A stretch of DNA of 10,748 bases from Nitrospina sp. (GTDB lineage: Bacteria > Nitrospinota > Nitrospinia > Nitrospinales > VA-1), in assembly GCA_018665625.1 (NCBI GenBank), contig JABJCF010000097.1, positions 1-10,748 on the forward strand, given 5' to 3'. Positions 5,964 to 10,748 of this stretch are shown one piece after another. How positions within the stretch are numbered: the first letter of the stretch is position 1; every line of letters begins with the position of its first letter. Position numbers and translations under genes: made by a program. Under the pieces are notes generated by a model that was not told the origin of the DNA, did not search any database, and saw only the letters and a program-made list of their open reading frames with translations.

Positions 5964-7316
5964 ATGCAAAAGAAAAGTTCTATCGGCTATTTCCAACTGT
6001 TACGGCAAAATGAATCCTTCCGCAATCTCTGGTTCGGGCAAGTCGTTTCTGAATTAGGGGACTGGTTAAACAGCATAGCAATTTATGCCTTAATTCTCAG
6101 GCTCAGCGATTCCGGCATGGCTATGGCAGGAGCGATGATGGCAAAACTCCTTCCTATTGTATTGATAAGTCCAATTGCCGGTGTGGTGGTAGACCGTGTC
6201 AGTCGTAAAACCGTTATGATTGTCAGCGATTTGTTGCGGTTCGTTGTCGTACTCGGGTTCCTATTTGTCGAAGATCAGAGCACCCTATGGTTTATTTACG
6301 CCCTGGTAATAATTGAGATTTCCCTGTCAGGTTTTTTTGAGCCCGCCAGAAGCGCCATTATTCCTTCACTTGTTCCTAAAGAGCATCTGGTAACAGCAAA
6401 CGCCCTGAGCGGTTCCACATGGTCTGTTATGCTGGCTTTTGGTGCAGCACTTGGGGGCGTTGTGGTGAGTTTGTTTGGAATCCAGGTGGCTTTTATTGTC
6501 GATGCCTGCACCTTTTTAATCTCCGCCTGGTTTATATCTAAAATACCCTCCAAGGAAAAGGTTGAAAAAGAGCACAAGCAGAAAAACGGGTTTCAGGAGT
6601 TGTTAGATGCTATGCGCTTCCTTTTAAAGGAACCCGTAGTGCTGGTTTTGAGCTTGCTAAAATCAGGCTTAGCCGTGGCAGGGGGCATCATGACGCTAAT
6701 CCCATTAATGGCAAGCCAGGTGCTTGCGAAACCCGCCATGCTCTCATTGGGAATTGGAATCCTTTATTCAGCACGTGGGCTGGGAGCTGCATTAGGGCCC
6801 CTAATGGTAAAACGATTATTCGGCGAAACCGCAACAGTTTTACATTGGTCTATTGCAGCAGCATTTTTCCTGAAAGCAATATCCTATTTATTCATAGCCA
6901 ACTCCGACAACCTTTGGTCCTTGTCTTTTGGAGTGGCCGCAGCTACATTATTTGGGTCGATCATTTGGGTATTTAGTTCAGCCTTGATTCATTTATCCAC
7001 CCCCGATAAATATCTGGGAAGGGTCTTCAGTTTTGAACTTGCCATAATGACCCTGGTAATGGGAATCAGTAATTGGGGAGTCGGATTTGCTGTTGATGAT
7101 TTGGGGCTCACATCTAATCAGGTGGCCTTGTGGATGGCCGCTTTGGTAACCCTTCCCGGAATATTTTGGACAGGGTTTCTCACTTTTATCCGCAAAAAAT
7201 TACAGGAGGGGGAATGCATTGGTTCAGTTTGCCCTATCGACCCAAGCGGGTTCAATCCTGCACCTAGGGTTCGAGAAGGACAAATTGAAGGCAAGGTTCA
7301 ACTGGGCGAAAAATAG
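5964..7316 (+). CDS. Major facilitator superfamily permease (MFS_3/EntS-like efflux group)
   Basis: The 450-residue protein is highly hydrophobic, with a pattern consistent with 12 membrane helices, and should be a proton-driven inner-membrane transporter. The N-terminal NLWFGQVVSELGDWLNSIAI (21-40) and the MFS loop 2-3 motif GVVVDRVSRKT (73-83) are clear. The segment around EPARSAIIPSLVPKEHLVTANAL is typical of the group containing the enterobactin exporter EntS and related drug or siderophore exporters. A polar break near 193-207 (KVEKEHKQKNG) marks the central cytoplasmic loop. The hydrophilic C-terminal tail of about 40 residues includes two cysteines (CIGSVC). AAGG five bases before the ATG supports the start. 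The substrate is unknown, and no siderophore or drug gene is adjacent. Its 3' end overlaps the opposing gene by 19 bases. Confidence 0.9.
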   Translation: MQKKSSIGYFQLLRQNESFRNLWFGQVVSELGDWLNSIAIYALILRLSDSGMAMAGAMMAKLLPIVLISPIAGVVVDRVSRKTVMIVSDLLRFVVVLGFLFVEDQSTLWFIYALVIIEISLSGFFEPARSAIIPSLVPKEHLVTANALSGSTWSVMLAFGAALGGVVVSLFGIQVAFIVDACTFLISAWFISKIPSKEKVEKEHKQKNGFQELLDAMRFLLKEPVVLVLSLLKSGLAVAGGIMTLIPLMASQVLAKPAMLSLGIGILYSARGLGAALGPLMVKRLFGETATVLHWSIAAAFFLKAISYLFIANSDNLWSLSFGVAAATLFGSIIWVFSSALIHLSTPDKYLGRVFSFELAIMTLVMGISNWGVGFAVDDLGLTSNQVALWMAALVTLPGIFWTGFLTFIRKKLQEGECIGSVCPIDPSGFNPAPRVREGQIEGKVQLGEK

Positions 7317-7630
7317 TCCGCCACCGATTTGCCAATGTCAAAGTGGCTTATAATTTTTTGAGCATCCTCCTGACTATTGGCCCAACGGTAAGCTTCAGCA
7401 ACTCCTTCATTTTGCCCTAAAGCATGCAGAACTCCAACCGAGACAAACGATGTCGCAAGATCAGTCGATTGTGAAAAGTTTAAAACCATTTTCATCATTT
7501 GCCGCATCCCTTCACTATCCAGACTATGGTATTTATTTAATAAATTACGAATATTTTCTTCTCCATAAGTATTCGTATAAGATGCGCCAATACCCGGTTC
7601 CTGATAAAGGTGCAGGATTTCATCTTCCAT
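7298..7630 (-). CDS. Small soluble protein of unknown function downstream of deformylase
   Basis: The 110-residue protein has no signal peptide or membrane helix and is not recognised. It is mostly helical in character, with the segment IRNLLNKYHSLDSEGMRQMMKMVLNF in the middle and the Gly/Ala-rich SVGVLHALGQNEGVAEAYRWAN after it. It starts 25 bases after the deformylase stop on the same strand, with a modest GGGA upstream, so cotranscription is likely. Its last 19 bases overlap antisense with the end of the MFS gene. Clean codon structure across its full length and the deformylase spacing support a real gene. Confidence 0.65.
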   Translation of the reverse strand: MEDEILHLYQEPGIGASYTNTYGEENIRNLLNKYHSLDSEGMRQMMKMVLNFSQSTDLATSFVSVGVLHALGQNEGVAEAYRWANSQEDAQKIISHFDIGKSVADYFSPS

Positions 7631-7655
7631 TATTCGTCCCAGAAAAATATCGTTT

Positions 7656-8213
7656 TTATGATGAGGCTTCTTCTTCCTTTTTTAGCCAAAATTCTTCAAA
7701 CTCTTCCTGATAGGATAATTGCGTCAAATCCTTCATGCGATCCAGAAAAACAAGCCCTTTTAGATGATCAATCTCATGCTGCAACACCACAGCCTCAAAA
7801 CCGGATACCGTTTTTTGGATTTTCTTTCCATGCCGGTCATAGGCATTGAGAGTAATTGTGGTCGATCTGGGGACCAATCCGCGGAAGTCTACCAAGCTCA
7901 GGCAGCTCTCCCATCCATCTTGTGTTTCCTTGCTGTAATCAGACAACACGGGGTTAACCAGCACCGTTAGAGGAATAGACCCCTCACCGGGGTATCTCTC
8001 ATTCTCAGCATACTCAAGCACCACAATCTGTATGGACTGGTTGACCTGGGGTGCCGCAAGCCCTACCCCGCCCTCATGGTGCATGGTTTCGATCATATCA
8101 TCGATAAAAGCTTGCAACTCACCATCCGGCTCGGCCAATTCGTTTAAATCAACCGGCTTTGCCACCTTCCTTAGAACCGGGTTTCCCAGCTTGGAAATTT
8201 TCAATACCGCCAT
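7656..8213 (-). CDS. def: Peptide deformylase
   Basis: It removes the N-formyl group from nascent proteins at the ribosome exit. All three metal-site motifs are present: motif I GGVGLAAPQ (48-56), motif II ESCLS with metal ligand C104, and motif III QHEIDH with H146, E147 (catalytic) and H150. Motif II has Ser103 where most bacterial enzymes have Gly (EGCLS). At 185 residues it is slightly longer than E. coli Def, with an acidic C-terminal extension (EEFEEFWLKKEEEASS). GAGGGGG lies four bases before the ATG. No methionyl-tRNA formyltransferase gene, its frequent partner, follows; the next gene is an unknown 110-residue protein. It is divergent from the HU gene. Confidence 0.96.
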   Translation of the reverse strand: MAVLKISKLGNPVLRKVAKPVDLNELAEPDGELQAFIDDMIETMHHEGGVGLAAPQVNQSIQIVVLEYAENERYPGEGSIPLTVLVNPVLSDYSKETQDGWESCLSLVDFRGLVPRSTTITLNAYDRHGKKIQKTVSGFEAVVLQHEIDHLKGLVFLDRMKDLTQLSYQEEFEEFWLKKEEEASS

Positions 8214-8379
8214 TATACCCCCTCATATTCCGGAGCCACACACCTCGGAATTATGAAAAAAATTTTAAACTAGTTTTTTACTCCCGGAGAAAAAACCTGT
8301 TCCGCGAACCCCTTAATTTCTATAAGTTATCTTATCATATTCAAACCAAGGGAGTCGATACCCCCCGCCATTACTTCTT

Positions 8380-8404
8380 AAAAGATAGGCAGCCTATTTT
8401 TTTT
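8380..8404. other. Orphan hairpin with T-run between def and the HU gene
   Basis: AAAAGATAGG (8380-8389) and CCTATTTTTT (8393-8402) can form a ten-pair stem with one G-T pair around a CAG loop, ending in eight T (8397-8404). It looks like a rho-independent terminator, but no plus-strand gene lies directly upstream and it precedes the HU promoter. It may insulate the promoter, end an unannotated short RNA, or be chance in an AT-rich gap. Confidence 0.35.
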
Positions 8405-8418
8405 CTTTGTTTTTTTGT

Positions 8419-8446
8419 TTGACTTTTTTAACCGATTTCTTATAAT
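8419..8446 (+). promoter_or_regulatory. Near-consensus sigma70 promoter of the HU gene
   Basis: TTGACT (8419-8424, five of six) and a perfect TATAAT (8441-8446) are spaced by 16 bases. Transcription should start near 8453. This places the start site downstream of any in-frame codon before about 8453 and supports translation from the TTG at 8487. Confidence 0.75.
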
Positions 8447-8486
8447 GCACCGGCCGATAATCCTTTTACATGAGGAGGGGGAAACC

Positions 8487-8765
8487 TTGACTAAAGACGA
8501 ACTTATTAACGCAGTAATCAAAAGTTGTAAAGATGACAATCTCACAAAGAGATTGGCAGGAGACGTAGTGGATGCTGCTTTTGAAAACATTTCAAAAGCC
8601 ATCAAAAAAGAGAAGCGATTCGCCTACCCTAGCTTTGGAACATTCACAGTGAGATCCAGAAAAGCAAGAAAAGGACGAAATCCACAAACGGGTGAAGAAA
8701 TTAAAATTAAGGCCAGTAAAACCGTTGGCTTTAAACCGGCTCCTACTTTGAAAAACTCTTTATAA
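8487..8765 (+). CDS. HU/IHF-family nucleoid DNA-binding protein
   Basis: The 92-residue protein binds and bends DNA as a dimer in the nucleoid. The N-terminal helices (TKDELINAVIKSCKDD...) and FGTFTVRSRKARKGRNPQTGE (50-70) match the HU/IHF signature. P66 in GRNPQTGE is the residue that intercalates in the DNA minor groove. The ending IKASKTVGFKPAPTLK is typical of HU. The start is the TTG at 8487: AGGAGGGG (8473-8480) is ideally placed, the length matches the family, and the promoter starts RNA near 8453. The same frame stays open upstream to 8415, but that part would lie ahead of the transcript start. It is closer to HU than to IHF, although the two are hard to separate by eye. It is a single gene ended by a strong terminator. 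Confidence 0.93.
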   Translation: MTKDELINAVIKSCKDDNLTKRLAGDVVDAAFENISKAIKKEKRFAYPSFGTFTVRSRKARKGRNPQTGEEIKIKASKTVGFKPAPTLKNSL

Positions 8766-8781
8766 AAGTTTTTCCGTAATT

Positions 8782-8818
8782 AAAAAGCCGCCCACTTTAT
8801 AGTGGGCGGCTTTTTTTT
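8782..8818. terminator. Strong bidirectional rho-independent terminator
   Basis: GCCGCCCACT (8787-8796) and AGTGGGCGGC (8801-8810) form a perfect ten-pair stem with a TTAT loop. Eight T follow (8811-8818), and five A precede (8782-8786). It therefore ends the HU transcript and also the minus-strand gene whose stop is at 8829. Confidence 0.92.
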
Positions 8819-8828
8819 GTTCGAAATC

Positions 8829-10748
8829 TCAAGGACTAATCTTTTTAAAACTAAACCCCTCATCCTTGAGCACTTGCATCAACCAAATTGCATTTTCAGG
8901 TTTTTTAAAAGCACCCACTAAAACTCTGAAAAGGACACCTCCATTCATCCCCTCATTTGAGATGGACAAAAACCCCGAAACTCTCTTTAACCTAAGTTTT
9001 TCAAGAAGTTGCCGAGCCGCCTCTATAGATTTCACTTCCCCCACTTGCAGAGCAAAGGGATATGGAATTGCCGTTGCATGGCCGGCCAAACGTTTTTCCT
9101 TTAGAACTTTTATCACCCTGAATGCCCGATCCCATGTAGCGAATCGACCTATGTAAACACGGTATATCTGAATATCTTTTGAAATGCGAACGGGCGCAGT
9201 ATAAGTATCATATCCATTTTCTCTTAATTTATTGGAAGCAGAAAAAGCTTCAGACTCCTTAGAGTGACTCGATACATGTATTACAAAAGGATTATTTTTT
9301 TGAGATCTATTCTTTTCCTTGCGAAGAGATTCCGTGACCTCATGTTTTTCAGCATAGAATTTTTCTTCCGCGATTTTCCAATTTTCATTTTCCCAATCCA
9401 TCCTTATTTCTTTTGTCCCCAGGCTTTCCAAAGATTGCGAAAAAAAATGTTGTTCGAATACCACCCAAGTCCCACCTTGTTTAGAAATCAGGTTTTGGGA
9501 AGATAATTTCAAACGGGGATTGGGGAATTTTAAAAACAGGCTTTTCTTCTTTTTCCGTACAGCGCTTTCCAGAGTGGGTATCTCTTTGGAATTTTCTGAA
9601 ATATTTTCACGATAATAAGAAATATGCTTACCGATATCATTTTCTTCCCAAGAGGACTTCCATCCTGCAACCCAATCAAAAACAGATGCGACTTGATCTA
9701 ATCTCTCCACAGGGAGAGGAACCTCCTGAACGCTAGATTTAATTTCCTCGCTAGTAATCTTTTTTTCTTTAGTTAATTTCCATTCCTGAGTTTGGCTATT
9801 TAAAATATCTTTGGCTGTTTGCAGATTAATTTTCGTTGCCAGTTTCTCTACCCCTGTCTTGTCCAGGATCGTACCGGCTTGAATTCCGTTTATATTCCCG
9901 TAGATGAACTTATCAATATTTCTCATCCACAGGGCCACTGCCAACTGCGCAGGGTGGATATCCTGGATTTTTATTCGTCTGGCTACTGAAAATAGGCCTT
10001 CTCCTTTTCCAAGCTCAATGGTCTCTCTGGAGGGTGGGGCCTCATTGCTCCTAGCTTCTTCCACTTGCCCTGAAATAGCAGATGAATCTTCATTACTCAG
10101 GGCAGGAAAAGTGGATACGTTTTTAGGAACCGCCCAAATTGCACCAGAAAGCCTTCGACGATTTTGCAAACGGTTCACAATAGGTGTAGGAGCAATCGTC
10201 AAAATTTTAACCGTAGGGACTGAGATTTTTTCTGTTTCAACATCAGGCTTTTGAGGCAAATTAGCAATTTCCGGCTCAGGTAATTCACTATTTTTGGAAG
10301 AAACTTTTTCTTTTTCGGCTGGGACTTCTTTCTTTACGACTTTCGCTTTACCCGGCGGTGCGGTTGTTTTTTTCTTTCCCAGGGCGTTAAGAGCTAATCC
10401 CTGTTGAAAGTCCACCGTTATCAGGAAATTTTCCAGCAAGGTCCCACCATTATGCATGGCAATGACTACGAGGTTAAAAGAAGGAAAAAACAATGGAGTT
10501 TTGGAAAAAATTCGGATAACTTTCTTCACCCCACCGGTAGCGATGGGTTTCTCCAACTCCAATGAGTCCACCAAAGACGGTCGTTTTAGGCCCAGTTTAT
10601 TGTAATCATTAGCATCTCCAATGACCACTTCATAGGGCGCATCACTATCCAAATGAACTTCAAAAGAAGCATTAAAAGTTTCTCCAAAGTTGCTTTTTAT
10701 ATCTATATCTCCAATAAAAAATGCAGCCACTGGATTAGCAATTAAGAG
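8829..10748 (-). CDS. FimV-like envelope protein with LysM-like, NTF2-like and tandem SPOR domains (N-terminus beyond window)
   Basis: The frame stays open to the right edge. The first visible residues, LLIANPVAA followed by FFIGD, look like the end of a signal peptide, so a GTG at 10730 is not the true start. Going from N to C: a FimV N-terminal-like domain (10730-10407; IGDIDIKSNFGETFNASFEV and DYNKLGLKRP); a Lys/Pro/Glu linker; a LysM-like segment (about 10025-9861; GEGLFSVARR, then FIYGNINGIQAGTIL, the FimV version of the peptidoglycan-binding motif); and a probable NTF2-like domain (about 9704-9345; VFDWVAGWKSSWEENDIGKH). Two SPOR domains close the protein (9290-9063 and 9059-8835), each with an aromatic/aliphatic first strand and a later YRVYIGRF or FRVLVGAF strand. 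SPOR domains bind denuded septal peptidoglycan, and FimV/HubP proteins mark cell poles. An envelope role at poles or septa is inferred. FimV's usual C-terminal TPR part is absent. Confidence 0.8.
   Translation of the reverse strand, partial: LLIANPVAAFFIGDIDIKSNFGETFNASFEVHLDSDAPYEVVIGDANDYNKLGLKRPSLVDSLELEKPIATGGVKKVIRIFSKTPLFFPSFNLVVIAMHNGGTLLENFLITVDFQQGLALNALGKKKTTAPPGKAKVVKKEVPAEKEKVSSKNSELPEPEIANLPQKPDVETEKISVPTVKILTIAPTPIVNRLQNRRRLSGAIWAVPKNVSTFPALSNEDSSAISGQVEEARSNEAPPSRETIELGKGEGLFSVARRIKIQDIHPAQLAVALWMRNIDKFIYGNINGIQAGTILDKTGVEKLATKINLQTAKDILNSQTQEWKLTKEKKITSEEIKSSVQEVPLPVERLDQVASVFDWVAGWKSSWEENDIGKHISYYRENISENSKEIPTLESAVRKKKKSLFLKFPNPRLKLSSQNLISKQGGTWVVFEQHFFSQSLESLGTKEIRMDWENENWKIAEEKFYAEKHEVTESLRKEKNRSQKNNPFVIHVSSHSKESEAFSASNKLRENGYDTYTAPVRISKDIQIYRVYIGRFATWDRAFRVIKVLKEKRLAGHATAIPYPFALQVGEVKSIEAARQLLEKLRLKRVSGFLSISNEGMNGGVLFRVLVGAFKKPENAIWLMQVLKDEGFSFKKISP

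Noticed and set aside
8415..8486. Longer HU-family reading frame starting 24 codons earlier
   Set aside because: The near-consensus promoter lies at 8419-8446, so these codons are mostly upstream of the transcript start. The family length and AGGAGGGG both favour the TTG at 8487.
10728..10730. GTG at 10730 as the start of the FimV/SPOR protein
   Set aside because: The frame continues to the right edge and encodes what looks like the end of a signal peptide, so the true start is outside the window.
1..10748. Mobile elements, CRISPR arrays, tRNA or rRNA genes
   Set aside because: No transposase-like protein, regularly spaced direct repeats, or tRNA/rRNA-like sequence was seen on either strand.

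Overview
The window is about 10.7 kb of ordinary bacterial chromosome, moderately AT-rich and densely coded on both strands. No mobile element, CRISPR array, tRNA or rRNA is visible. A FimV-type N-terminal domain and SPOR domains point to a Gram-negative bacterium. The lineage cannot be fixed from sequence alone; a Nitrospinota-like or other marine proteobacteria-like genome is a guess from general protein character.

Left part (1-2342). The C-terminal half of a flavin-dependent monooxygenase/halogenase-like protein enters from the left edge, apparently with a frameshift near base 100. It is followed by a UUCG-loop terminator shared with a convergent stand-alone CheY-like receiver. Across a divergent promoter region lies a small heat-shock protein (Hsp20) with a good sigma70-type promoter, a palindrome in its leader and a strong terminator. 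Next is an unrecognised acidic helical protein made of two copies of a ~52-residue unit.

Middle (2349-5826, minus strand). In transcription order there is a two-TM protein of unknown function, a gap, then a compact run: a sterol desaturase/fatty acid hydroxylase family membrane enzyme, pyruvate kinase 9 bp later, and two tiny two-TM proteins whose coding regions overlap by ATGA. The pyruvate kinase carries the Leu/Gln/Lys/Val signature of potassium-independent enzymes.

Right part (5964-10748). A 12-TM-class MFS permease (plus) runs tail-to-tail, with a 19-bp overlap, into a 110-residue unknown protein that is probably cotranscribed with peptide deformylase (minus). Divergent from deformylase is an HU-family DNA-binding protein with a near-consensus promoter and a TTG start. 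A bidirectional terminator separates HU from a large exported or envelope protein that leaves the window on the right. That protein combines a FimV-like head, a LysM-like segment, an NTF2-like domain and two tandem SPOR domains.

Most of the content is housekeeping. The most distinctive items are the FimV/NTF2/SPOR architecture, the duplicated acidic protein with a palindrome in front of it, the broken flavoprotein, and the desaturase-pyruvate kinase-small membrane protein operon. I do not see convincing evidence for a complete new defence, secretion or biosynthetic system.
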